Shown here one piece after another: positions 21,249 through 33,798 of a stretch of DNA of 64,000 nucleotides. Below the pieces are notes generated by a model, which saw only the letters and a list, made by a program, of their open reading frames with translations, ran no database searches and was not told the origin of the DNA. Source of the stretch: Coprinellus micaceus. Its lineage: Eukaryota; Basidiomycota; Agaricomycetes; Agaricales; Psathyrellaceae. The translations under genes and the position numbers were made by a program. The stretch is taken from contig OX596334.1 in NCBI GenBank assembly GCA_951394405.1, positions 3,844,001 through 3,908,000 of the forward strand. Direction: 5' to 3'. Within the stretch, counting starts at the first letter, position 1. The number at the start of each line of letters is the position of its first letter.

Positions 21249-22232
21249 GAGGTGGGTCACGGGGTGTGGAACTGCCTTCGGAGGCATGTTGTAGAATTCT
21301 GTGATTGACCTCGCGTCCACATAGTTACCGTCCTGGTTCATCCAAGAACACTGTTTGCCTCGTTAACATCGGTCTACCATTATATCCTTCCAAAGTCATT
21401 GGTCTCCCCGGCTCTCTTGAAGCCTGCTCACCTTGATGGGGCGGGACTGCACCCTCATCGTTATTGTACGAGCACATGCATGAGCACGGATGAGTCCACC
21501 CCACTGGAGGGGCTGGGCGCAGCAATCCTTGGGTGGCCCTAACCTCGCCGTGCTCGACTCGAATACCTGGTGAGGCGGAAACCGACGATAACGGTGCCAA
21601 ACCTTATCCGCGCCGAATTTGAAAGGCTGGAGGACCCTGAGAACAGCGTTGGACGGATGTGTGAAGCACACGTCGGACGGGCTGAGGATCCATGTCAAGC
21701 AAGTACTGTATCCATACTATAGGACAAGAAAGAGAGCCTGTTATCGAGGAGAGCTCGATAGGGATCGATGCGAATGAGCCCGGTCTGTGGAGCAGCCCCT
21801 GCGCTAAGCTGCATGTGCTCCCATTCGTTCGCGCAACCGGATCCCGCTTGCGCGGTGTCGAGGTGTCTAATTAGGCACCCAGACCCCAGTCATGTAATTT
21901 GTTCTCATTGCCCTCATTGTCGAAGCACACGCATGTCGCTCGAGAAGGCGGTCCTCATACTTGGGAGAGCCAGCATGCGTCTACACCCTTGCCATGACCT
22001 TCCAAGTACTCAACCAAGAAGCGGAGTAACAAGAGCCAAGCACTATACTGTCTAGATGTCCAAGCAAAAGTATCTCATCATAGCACAACCCGCGTTTGCC
22101 AAGGCCGTCGAGGAAATGCCCACCGATGTGAACGAATCGAGAGAGCCGTGGTTGGGTTTGGCTGATCGCCGTCCCGCGAAGAACCAAGATACCACTGTCC
22201 CCGATGGTTTAGTCTTGAGAAGATCAACAGCG

Positions 22233-22560
22233 CCCCAGTAGGCTACAAGCCCCGTTTTTCTGTCGATAAATCGACATCGGCGCGAGGCCTTCCGACAAGC
22301 CCCGAGAAAGAGATAGGAAAGCGAACATATTCAGCTGAAGAAGCCCAGATGAATTCCTGAGATCGCTTTTAGGCGAGCAAAAGGGTAGGCCCAGCGAGCG
22401 ATTGACGTGAGAGGCCGCTGGCAAGAGAGAGTACTGCCAAGTCGAGCCCGCCGTTGCTTCGGTAGAGTCTACGGAACCGAAGCCTGAGAGGGCAAGAAAA
22501 GGGCTGACCAACATGTGGACCGAAGTGGAGAAGCCAAGCTGCAGCTGCGAATGGTAGGTG
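22233..22560 (+). pseudogene. Possible decayed coding fragment
   Basis: One frame gives coherent, charged, proline- and lysine-rich text interrupted by in-frame stops, including near 22359 and 22371. No domain was recognised. It is the best protein-like stretch in the gene-poor region but could be chance. Confidence 0.2.
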
Positions 22561-24740
22561 CCTTCAGCTGGCAGCTCGACAAACGAGGGTAGGCTTGCAC
22601 CACAAGCTGGCAGCCTGAGACTGGGTTCAAGTGAGAACCGTCAGCTTTACCGTACAAGAGAGCGAACCGAGTACGTACAGACGTCATGCCAATGAGATAG
22701 AATTACATTGGTTCAGGCGTGATACGGTTGGAGTGTTGGGTGTCATCGTGTTAGCCTTGTTATGCAGGATGTCAATGTGTGAAGGAAAGGTTTCACGACG
22801 TACCAAGGAGTTCTGCACCGTGACTAGCCTCGACATGCGGGAGCGCGAACAAGATGCCATGAGGGTGCTGCGATTCATGGATACACCACAAGGGGTCATG
22901 AAAAGGAAGGTGAAGATTGACCGGGATGACTCGGTAGGCGCTAAGCGCTGCGGCGCAGAATACAGCCCATCCGCGTTTCCCGCACTGCTTGGTCTGGTTT
23001 TGGTATGCGCCGGATCGCAACGGACGAGGTTGCACAGGATTAGATAGGCACTATTGAACAATGAAAGATTAAACATACCGAGCCCAAGCGATAAAGCAAC
23101 GTCATTTTGTGGGGGTTACACTCTGGACGGCGGCTGTTACGCAGAGGAATCCAACCATCAAATCCTAGGATTCTGGCAATCGTTCAGATATGGGGAGGTC
23201 CAGGGACTATCCAGATGAAGATAAAGCACATACCTTATTTCGGGCAGAGAGGACTACATTATGCTGGGTGGATGATGATGCTTGCTGTGACCTGTCTCGG
23301 ACCATGAGGCAGGCCGTGGTCAGTCAGCCCTTACAGCGTGAAAACCGTGGAACCTTAGGACACACTGGGCATATCTCACACGAGGAGCCGCAGTTGCGTA
23401 GATGCATCTCTCGCCCTCGCCGACCTGAGAACCAGGTCTAACCGGAGTCCAGGGCTATGCGCAGAGCAACTGGATGGTTCGGGGATGGCGAGTCATAGTG
23501 GGAGCCCTCAGACTGATTGATCCTGAGAAAAAAACACCTCTGTATTTTTGAGCCTGCAAAGTTGTTTAATCAAGCTTCTTTTTGTGTATGAAGCTGACGA
23601 CGTACCCTTTCAACACTACCCTCCGTTGAAGGACGATATGGAGGTTCGTGCCAAAGGCACCCAGGACACATCCGAGTCGGAACTTTTCGCCCAGGGCGTG
23701 GGAATTCCGCTGATTTAATGAGAGACCATGATGACGGCACTTCCCCAGTCCCAAAATGGCAGGTCACAACAACCGGTGCTCGCTTCGGGTTTGCCTCGTT
23801 CCCGACACCTGACGCAGCCCATTCGCCACTGTGCAGTCTCTCTCGTCAAGACACCCCAGGAAGTACGACACTCGTCAATTCCAGCTAACGCTCATGGTCA
23901 GCAACAAGGTTGCAACGGCATGGCATGACGAACCCACATCGAATGGTCAAGATCGCGGCAAAACCGTGACAGGAGGCCAGCTCGCGTTTCACGGCCCTAT
24001 CACCGTGCTCAATTTATCAGGCGGTTATCTATGCAACATACCGGGTATATGTGTCACGAAACCTCGAGGACTTGAAGGGACCTCGTGAGTGGAGTTCACA
24101 AATCCATCGATCCGAATAATCTCTTCAAGGCCTCCACTAACCGCCCGACAGCAGCGACGGCGCTCAGACTGCTATTCCAGGTCTCGACTCTCGTCTAGAA
24201 GAGTCGTTCGCACGAACTGCTTGGGTTGAAATATGCAGATATCTCGCTCTCATCGCGGTCAGCGTCATCCCATACCGTTTTCACCCTGGTTTCTTCCAGT
24301 GGTTGTTAGGGGAATGATTCAAGGCCATCTTAGCGGCCTCCTCTCGTCGAGTACGACTCTTATCTTGCTCCCGGAACTTCGCCAGTCTGGAGCCCGGCCA
24401 CGGAGAAAACCCAAACGATCACCAGAGGGCTGCGTATTCTGAATAAAATCTCGCGGGTCTTGATTAGGACTCCCGGACTGCGAAAATCTCCAAGGGCGGG
24501 CCTCGTGCATTCGATCGAGTCTTCTAAGGGGTCACATCTGACTCCCGCATTTACGTCTTCGTTCAGTACCGTTTCAATTGAAGAAAACCCGGTGAGAACG
24601 AAAGCCATCGTTTGGGCGATCCCAACACCAAATCGCCTTTCTTGTACCCCGACGTCAGGGATTGGCTTGCTCTGTGAACGGTTCTTCCCCTTGCCATTGT
24701 GCACATACTGCACGAGGCGGTATGTTGTAGTGATTTTGTC

Positions 24741-25197
24741 CGCGCTTATTGCTGTTTGCATAAATGATGTCAGTCTGGAAAAAAAGAAAAAAAGAGAGAA
24801 GGGGCCCGAGGGCTTTGAAAAGAGTGTGTCAAGGCGAGTTTATGATCGGCGGCACTTTCGGCTCGCATCCTGAGCAAGCCGAATGGTGTCGGGTTGGGAA
24901 GGCGGGACACCGATGTGCCTCCCCATCGTTCTCATCTACTACAAAGGGTGTATAAATGCGAGATAGCTTGAATAAAATAGCCGCGGCCTCTCAAGGAACT
25001 CACATCGCTGTGGTGGCCCACTCCAGAGGGACAGGAGACCTTCCAGGGCAGCAAGAGAAAAGTGTAACGAACGAGAATTGAACCCTTGACCATGCTGCGT
25101 TGACTAACCGCCCAGTGACCCAATCGCCCTGCCTGTGTTCTTTCTTTTTCTTTTTTTTTCCGGACTGACATCATTTTTGAAAACAGCAATAACTGCG
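24741..25197. repeat. Inverted repeat with about 55-bp arms and A-rich tails
   Basis: The + sequence at 24741-24797 (TTATTGCTGTTT..., AATGATGTCAGTC.GGAAAAAAA) recurs on the minus strand at 25141-25197. Each arm runs into an A-rich tract pointing inward. No target-site duplication was found. It may be two head-to-head copies of one short retroposon or a MITE. Confidence 0.6.
25060..25135 (-). other. tRNA-like/B-box segment next to the inverted repeat
   Basis: On the minus strand, GGGTCACTGGGCGGTTAGTC is followed 20 or so bases later by GGTTCAATTCT, a near match to the pol III B-box. It lies directly inside the right arm of the 24741-25197 repeat. There is no cloverleaf, so it is not called as a tRNA; a tRNA-derived SINE head is one reading. 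Confidence 0.25.
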
Positions 25198-28100
25198 TTC
25201 CGGTGGTTAATTTGCGTTCATGTACACCCTCACAATCATTCCGCAGACTATGGCTCCGTGCCTCAAGTCAGCCTATGATCTAACTTGGACTTCATAACCT
25301 TGATTCGAAGGGGGAATCTCTCTTTCTGAAGGACATCCTCGCTTTAGCCTCGTTGCCGCTCCTGAGTATCGGACTTTCTGGCTGGGGCCTCACCCTACTT
25401 TCGTCAATCTTCTGTGGCGTCTCAACGCTCATGATAGGCCCTTCTCCAACTGCGCTTTTCGCGCCGAAAGATGCACGAGGGCCTTTCTTTGGTTGTTGCG
25501 GAGATCGGACTCGATGGACCCCGGGAAATAACCCTTACCATGGTACGTCAGCTTGTGACATGCTGGATCGAAGGCGCGTTCGGATTTCGAAGGAGTCTGA
25601 GGACCCCATTCCCTGGGTATACATCGAAGCACACTCGAGGCTGCACCGTTTGGCCCAAGGTAAGAGTTATCGATGGACAGTTGTATCGATTGGAAGGGGT
25701 ATGTACGCTGAATTGATGTTCATTCTCCTCCAGGAGCTTCGGTAGAGCTATTCTCGCGGTTTTATGCACTGGGCAGCCAATCCCTGCCCTGCAGGGTTGG
25801 TCGGCGGGGCCGCATCAGGGGTTTTAGTCTCGGTTTACTCTAAGATGGTCCCACTTGTGTGATAACTAGCGGTGTCTACGCGGGCCTTCCTTGCTTAGAC
25901 CTCCTTGCTTCTTTGAGATACCTCGGTGCACTTCAAGTTGAAATCACTTCCCATCGCTTCATAGGATTTCATGTCATCGCCCTCGTCCGGCCAAACGAAG
26001 CACGTCCAGATCCTAACTCAGATTCACAGCCCTTACAGATGTCTAATGGGCCAGACAAAGAAGTTGTTAGTACTGGCTTGCGTGAGTTCGTCGGACCGCT
26101 TCGTACCATTGTACTGGTGAGCAGAGCTTCCATCACCCTCCTCCATCTCTCCCACAGCTGCACGTTGACTTGTTCTTTCGCTCGAAGGCAGGTCTAACGT
26201 CAGTCAGCACACCACAAGAACGGTCTCGCCGATGTCAGCGTCGCGCGTTCTACGTATCTAATCTGCGCTCGGAGATTTGACGGCGAAACATCGCCTTTCT
26301 CATCCCCCAGCCACTACTTGTATGCAGATTGGAAGTACCCCTGCACAGCGCTTATACGTTTATACACAATCCTTTGGGGTCAAAATACCCCACCGTTGGG
26401 CCTGCAGGAGCCCTGTGTGCCCACGTTTGTGCGATTGGTGTTGAGCGGGAAGTTACCGAGTCCCCACCATGAGGTAAGTGCCGTTTTAATTAGCGGCTTT
26501 TAATTTGGCGAGATGCCTTCTGCTACTCTCATGGGGGTTCTCACCAACTGGCGATGTCGTACGTCGCCGAGCACTCTCCGTTTGGGCTACAGAGGTAAGT
26601 ACGAGGATCAGTCGCACGTCCCATCCAACTTGTACAACAACGACGGGTTCCCAAGCTAGGCGTCTAGAAGCGAAGCGGTGCCCTAAGTTGCGACTGGCGC
26701 TACGCTATCGTCGGGAGTACGTTCCTTTTTTCTCATGGTTCGCCGCCATGGCCATGGCGATGCTATGCGTTTCTTCCAGCGGACTTTTCGCGGGCGCACG
26801 AGGAACAACCACCCTTGAAAATATACCTTCGAACCTATCTAGCGCGAGGAAGATCTCATCAGCGTTCGCATGTACGATACCCGAGGCGTTGCGCAGAGAG
26901 CGTGGGCTCACCTTGATCTGCCCAAGTGACCATCGTACCCCTCGCTCTACCATCATGAGAAGCTGGACGGACTGTGACAACCATCCTTATTTCAACGTCC
27001 AAGGACCACTTTAGCCTCCCTTGGATTGATTGTCCATAACAACCAGGTCCACCCACGAGCAAGTGAGCACAACAATGGCCTCCCCAAGCATAGCTCCGCC
27101 AGGGCTGCCAAAACTAGAGGCACTCACGACATCATCGGATTGGAAGTGGGTGGATACCGTTCCACTGGCTTCTGTTCACTGCCCATCCATCCCAAAGAGT
27201 GAATCGTTGTGTTATCTAAGGGTGTACTAGGGGTGCTGTAAGCGCCTTTCTTAGCCCTGGTAGCACAGCTAATGATATCAAAGCTCCTCGAGCTTTCTCA
27301 TGCACTCCCGAGGTTGATTACCTCTGGGAGCAGACTCCACTTATTGTGCGAGCTCCGTACTCGACGTGGGAGCGCAGTGGGCATCTGGGGCGAGAGATAT
27401 CGAAGGTGGTAATATCCTAGCAGTTGCGAGATTGTGGTCAACCCCTTTTCGGTTAGATTGCGCGACAATAGGCGCCCGTCCTAATTGGCTACGTCCACAA
27501 GAGAGGGTTGGGACGTTTTGGGTAAGGCTCCATAGTTATGTGCACGGGAAGGAAGTCATAGATTCATGTCTACTATGTGAAAAGATTGGGTTTGTTGCGC
27601 GGTGCCCAGATTGAAGCCTTGCGTGGGATAGGCCTTAGACCATGCGGCGCGGGCGCTTATGACACCCTCCGTAGATCGCGATCGATAGAATCACATTGAC
27701 ACAGCACAGCGACACATTGAATACTGTAGATAGGGCTTGTTGGGTAAGTAAAGCTCGTAGTGGACCGGAAAAATGTCAAGGCGAATGCGGACTCCTCGGT
27801 GTAGATCCGGTTCCGAACATTATCGCAAAGTTGCTGGAGTCTAGGCCATTAGATAACGACTTGCACCTAAGTGAATGAGCTTGATCAGCCCATCCAGAGT
27901 ATGTGTGCACGGAATGCCAACCGCGTACATATCATGACACCTATATCAGGTATCGCACAATATGCAACTAAGAGGTAATCCAACCTATGCAATTCTGCGG
28001 AATCGCATGGTGGTACCCGCCGAAATCCAGACCTGCGATTGTACGTATGGCCACGTACAGATCTGCGCCCTTCGCGCTTCTGAAAAAAAAAACTGTCGCT

Positions 28101-31100
28101 TTCCGCACCCTCCTGGGAGACACCCTACGGGGGCGTTCATCAAATGGTGGGGGAGAGGGAGTTCAGACAGCGTGGGGGGCTGACAGGGTAATCACAAGGA
28201 TGGCTACATATGCGAACGTACACTTGCAGCACATAGAAATGATCGTGAGCAGTGGGCGGGCGAGCGATCGCCTCACTATGCCTCAGATCCTCTCCAAATT
28301 CCGGGGCGTGGTACCCACCACGACCACCCACTCAACCGTCAAGTTTGAGCTCGCGGCCTCGGGGGCACACAATCAAGCGCCAATGATGTTATCACGGAAG
28401 TAACACCTCCGGGCACAGCCGCCTGGTTCCGTCAATTAAGCCCATCATTTTCTCCTGGATTCCATTGGATTTACCGTTTGATCTCTTCCTCATCCATTGC
28501 ACCCATCCACCGACATGTCAGTGCTGATGGATCCTGGCGGCATCCTCTGAGCCGTCTGCACCCAGGCTGGCGCAGCTGGGCACCCACATCGACATCTATC
28601 GATATGAGGACCAAGAATGCACGCGTCCACCAAGATGACGAGGCATGGGCGTCTCGCTATTACCAGAATATCTCCCAGGACCGATGGAGAAGAGCGATTC
28701 CGGATGGGGTGTTCCGGTTTTTGGAAATGACAATGGTGGAATGGATGGAACCGCCAGAACTCTCCATGGAGCTGACCGGCACGCAGGTTACGATTTCCCC
28801 TACTCTTTCTCATGGGCGTGGACGTGCGACTGCGCACGATATCGGAGCAGGGCGTGCCGAGCCCATACTCCTCAAGACTCAACTTCTCAGAGAGTTCAGA
28901 CGTTTGCTCGCGGTTCTTTCGTCTGGGCCTAGGGGACGAGCCTGGGCGTCAACGCCTGCACCCACGCTTTGCAAAACGCTGATGAACCATCCATCGATCT
29001 GCTTTGCTGTCATCACCAGATGGGTAAGGCCTCTCTTTATGCTCACACCAAAGGCAAGGGCATGGGGCTGGAGTTTTTTGGTGGGACCAGCACTCGGAGT
29101 GCCATCCCCGGTGGATCGAACGGGCGTCTCCTCATGATTCCCTTGCGCGTGGCCAGGTCGTATGGCTTGCCAGAATCCTTCCCAGTCATGTGCCACAGCC
29201 GATTACTGACAGATTCTTTCCCTCGTCTCTAGGCCTCAAGTTACCATGCACAGGTCCTCAAGAGGCTTTGGCGCTTCTTCAGAACCACTCCCGAAAGGGC
29301 AAGGCTCATCTGCTGTAGCGTCATAAGCAGGTCATACCAAGGATAGCCAATCCCGCCGTGCCTGATTCAACTGCTTCCACAAGAGAACCTGTCCGGGAGA
29401 CCTTCCGTTCATGGCACTTCTGTGTCCCAGGACCTTCGAGTCCCACCATACAAACGCGTTGAACGTCTGTCCGTAAACGAGGGTGCCTGTCCTGCTGATC
29501 ACACTCACGGCACCTTCCCCGCACTCAGCCTGGCCTCATTCAAGAACAAACAGCCTGAAGGGGTCTATAGCAGTTTAGTACGGTGGGTACGTCCACCCTT
29601 TTGTAACTGTTCCATCTGCCTATCTGTCTATTTTACTTACTTATCCCCCCATCTATTCATCTGTCAGGTTTCGGTGAGAGATGAGTCTCTCATGGCCCAT
29701 TCCGCACCTGCGCCGACGCAATGGCTTGGGAAAGCACTCGATCCTTGGCTAATATCGCCGAGCTGATAGGGAGCAAGTCGGTGGCACCAGGGACCGAATC
29801 CGCTCACTATCTCTTTCTCAAGCAGGCAGCGTGTACGTGCCTGCGAGTAGGTGCAGCGGTGGCGTCGGCTACAGCCCTGTCGTCTCTGGATGCACCAAAT
29901 TAAAGGAGGCTGGTGCTGTTCATATCACCCATCTGACCACCTGTAAGTTGACGCTGTGTGAAACTCTTGCACTTTCACTCCTGGATGTAGCAAGGCCATC
30001 TATCTTACGGGAGTGGCGATGTGCATAGGTTTGGCCTCTCAACGTCCTCTTCACCTTATGCATATCCTCCCGAAACCCAAGGGGACGTTCAAGTTCGTTG
30101 TTCACCCTCCCATCGGCTCCATTGGTCGTCATACCTGCTTGCAATCTCCCAAGCCTTCTCATAATAACTGCTGGTAGTGATCCCATGATCCAGACCCAGG
30201 TTCTCGTGTACAATCGTCTCTGGTCTACAACTCTGCCTACCTGGGCGTGTATGGGAACGACTCGAATTTCTGGGATTTTTAAGCTCTGGATTATACTCTG
30301 CCAGCGAGAGGAACTTTTCCCTTGACATAGGCACCGGCGTTCTCCCCCTGGCCCCTTGTTCCTTTCCGCTCTCCTTCCTTTGTTGACGTCTTCGTCATCG
30401 CTGGACACTTCGCTCTCCCACAGGAAGACAAACGACGGGTGTTTCATGCGGTTCGTGCGGAAAAGCCCAATTCTCCGTCGAGTGCGCACTCGGCGTCGGA
30501 CCTGCGGAACCTGCACGGCCCTACTAACTTCGACACTCTGCGCGGCCAAGCAACGCGGGCTATTGGGCCGCAGAGCGGTGCGTGTATGCTATTCAAGAGC
30601 CGACTTGTGCTTTATCCTCATGCTCATGGATTCGTGGTTGGGAAGAGTTTGCAATTAACTTGATCTCTCGAAGCTGATATGATGTCGTCTGGGTATGTCC
30701 CCGAGAGAAGGCGCTAAGTAACAACTGTACTCACGGGCTCTCCGGATCTCGAGACGCCTTGGGGGTCGGTATGTGTGGGCTCCGACTCCAAATGAGACAT
30801 AACTGTGCGAGAATCTCGTGTAGCACCCTGTACTGTAGGTGGGTGTATGGGCATACCGTCTCGTTTGCATCACAGCCGAAACAGCTTCTGCAACTCGTGT
30901 CCGAATCTAATTGTATCCAGGTTCACACAGTCAAAGCGACGCCTTGTGCATATCATCGCCTCGTTGAAAACCAAGCTAACCTACTTTCCCATAGATTATG
31001 GATGAATGTAACCAGATGGATATCTCGCTCCAACTTCAACTGGGTGTCCACTATTCGACACCAGGATACCTCATTCACACGGGAATCTCGGGCCTTCTCA

Positions 31101-33077
31101 GGCTCCGCTCATTTCATGCTGCCAGGTAGCTGGTCCTGTCTGCTCTCTCGTTGAGATCTGTCACTATGCATATGCTTGGATGCCACCTGGGTTCTGAGGT
31201 TCTTCTCTAGCTTTCCGAGCACCGATGACATTAAGTATCACCTGTCTGTCACTGCAAGCTTCTTCCTGGGGTGGACGGATTGCATCAGAGTGGAGTGCGG
31301 TGCACATCTTCCTACACCATGGGCTCTGAGCTCGGTTGTGAGAGGAGAAGATCGCTATCAATGGATGTCCGACGGATGGCAATAGCATCATAAATGGGTA
31401 TGACTGGAGCTCAGTGCCACTCGGCCTGATGATCTTCCTCGTCCAAGTAATCGTGCCGTTGAACCGTCGGCATCTCGATGGTATCCTCCTCGGTGAGTGC
31501 TTTCACATGAATGGTACTCCTTCACTCACATAGATGAGCACCCGAGTTAGATACGAGCCTCGAGATGCACTAGCACAGGATTGGTGAGATATGTTGATTG
31601 GTGACAGGGATGTTCTAGGATGTTCTCATCGGCTACTCATCTCCAAAGCACCATCGATTCCGAAGCACGTACAAAAGCAGAACATAGCGCCCTCGTAAGC
31701 CCGTCGAGCCTACCGATCCAGAGGATTGCAAAGGAAGTCGTATCTGCGCGGGAGCTGAGAGGAAGTGAGATACTGAGCCAATACTCACGCTAAGTACAAG
31801 GAAAGTGGCTGCAGCCACCTCCACCTTGCCTCGCCTTGCCTTGTTCTTCAAATCCGTACCAATCGTTTGTTACCCTCCTGTGTGCGTGCCTTACCTCAAT
31901 ACCGTAACACGAAGACACATTATGTCAAATTCTTATCTCACCCACCTTCGATTTCCTCAATATCCGGTTCAACCTAGCAGCCTTTGTGTTCTCGAATGGA
32001 AAATACCACCCTCGGATGCCCACACAGACACGCCGACCCTGCTACATTCCCAAGAAATGCCAATATTTCCATTGCGACTGTAACCCATCTTGAAAACCCC
32101 AGGTCTACACAGCGACAACGGAACAGTCGATTACCAGCCCTCTCTCATGGAGGATAGCATCGATTTACAACCACAATCACCTGGATGTCCAAGCAACCAA
32201 GCATTGCCGGGACCCAAACAGGCGCCCGACGGTGCGGCGCGGCTAAGCCCACTGATCGGCCCCTTCCGCTCCCACTGCGGAGAGCGGACTCCGCAGGCTC
32301 TTCCCACAGACTGCGCTCCAAGCACCTATACATATATCCGCGCACACCCACGCCCAGGGAACGCGGAAGTGGCGCCTCCAGCCGCCCTTGACGACGCAGA
32401 TTTAATTAAGACTTGCGGGGCATCCTCGTATGTAAACGTATGCCACGACGGAGGGAAGCGGGCGACGCTATGCGCTTGCCCCGAGGTTTCGCTTCACACA
32501 GGAAGCAAGCGACCGTCTGGCTCACAATCAACATGGGAAATATTACATAGCATGTAAGTACCGGGATCTGCTGCGTGAGGCGGTTCGATTATGCGAAGTT
32601 CTTCCAGAGCTTGGGGGTGGAACGTGCAATAGGCGACAGTCGACATCGAGACCATAGGCAGCTCATGGATCGTCGATGAAAATCCGCATATATTTCGATT
32701 TAATGGGATAACCTGGTGACACGACGAGGCAGCCTGGGACCCTGTGCCTGTGAACGGTACGTACCCACTGCGGGAAGGAGGGATTGGCATTCATAGACCC
32801 AATTTGAATGAATTGTTTATCTCTCCTTTCGACGGGCACGCCTGTCCACGTCCAGGGCGTTCAATTGAACACACCCGTTCAAGGGAATTTCCCCTCTCCA
32901 CCGACAGACGTGGGTGCGAGGCGTGGACAACCCTAACTGATACCCCACCCAAATAAATAAGCGACAAAAGTCAAAGTGGAGTACGTGGGGGCGGCGAGCG
33001 AACAATGTCGCCTCCCGCGGCGTGTCCACCTGCTCCCCTGCTGACTTCCCTCCTCACGCCCTTATCTCCTGACTGAC

Positions 33078-33185
33078 AATGGGACCCAGCAATCGAGGCC
33101 GAATTCAAACTCCGACGACCGTGCCAAAAGGTGTCCCCAGATTTTATCTCACCATTCTCGCAGTTCTGCTACTAGTTTGTATGGG
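33078..33185 (+). repeat. Dispersed repeat, copy B
   Basis: Shares ordered blocks with 6254-6375 (CAGCAATC, ATTCAAACTCCGACG, GCCAAAAGGTGTCC, GTTTGTATGG). Same orientation, 27 kb apart. Identity falls off after the last block. Confidence 0.5.
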
Positions 33186-33567
33186 ATAAAATGCTTATAT
33201 ACATTCTCTGAGTACCGTGTATGTCAGCTTTTGGTTTCTCTTTGGATGCTTGCTCAGATAGCCTCCTAAAATTATAGGTTTGAGGCACTTTGAGTGGAGG
33301 GACAAAGAATCCGGGACATAGAACGTGTTCAGCGACCTCAAAAACGCTGGATAGATCCAAATTTGAGGATATCCTATGTACGGAACTGGAAGGAGCGGCA
33401 GGCTCCTTCGAGGTAGAGGGAAACGCGCCTGGGAATCGCTATTGGCGCCGGTGATGCCCCTGTTTTTACCCTTAATTACTCGCCTCGCGTATGCGCAACC
33501 AATTCGAGGCGTGTTTGCCAGCCCATAGGTAGCCGAAATACACATATTTCATCCAATATCGGTCCCC

Positions 33568-33798
33568 ATGGCTCGTTCTGCAAAACAGAGGGCATATATT
33601 ACCGCCCTAAACGCAGCCAAAGTCACCCCTCGGGAAGCTGAGAACCCCGCAGAGCCGCCAGTGCCCAATATCAAACTTGCGGTCAAGGATACCAAGATAT
33701 TAACCCTGAAGGGACAGGTGGAACTGCTCGAGAAGAAGCTAGTTTCAAAGGAGAAGAAGCTTCGCGCCAAATGGCAAAGAAATGAGAGAGCGACGTGA
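33568..33798 (+). CDS. Short lysine-rich coiled-coil protein, orphan or fragment
   Basis: An ATG-initiated frame of 76 residues. The N-terminus is basic (MARSAKQRAYITALNAAK). The second half has a heptad pattern rich in Leu and Lys/Glu (VELLEKKLVSKEKKLRAK) predicting a coiled coil. Similar short basic/coiled-coil frames are common in agaric genomes, sometimes beside transposable elements, but no family can be named. It stops early (WQRNERAT) and no good donor extends it. It may be the 5' remnant of a longer gene. Confidence 0.35.
   Translation: MARSAKQRAYITALNAAKVTPREAENPAEPPVPNIKLAVKDTKILTLKGQVELLEKKLVSKEKKLRAKWQRNERAT

Larger units (their letters stand above)
21249..33078. other. Gene-poor region of about 11.8 kb
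   Basis: No gene could be supported. Scattered short frames look like remnants. At 22233-22560 one frame reads protein-like (for example KPRFSVDKSTSARGLPTSPE) but is broken by several stops. At 24165-24330 a frame has a hydrophobic helix (WVEICRYLALIAVSVIPYRF). At 26700-27010 a frame begins with a hydrophobic stretch. The longest open frames (28478-29137 on +, 29920-30549 on -) show no recognisable domain or splice structure. Runs such as the degenerate CTRT tract at 29610-29665 and the 24741-25197 inverted repeat suggest relaxed, repeat-derived sequence. Confidence 0.45.

Noticed and set aside
28478..29137. 219-residue open frame on +
   Set aside because: No domain, no splice support and the opposite strand is also open; listed only as part of the gene-poor region.
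29920..30549. 209-residue open frame on -
   Set aside because: Composition is irregular and no family or introns could be seen; openness alone is not enough.
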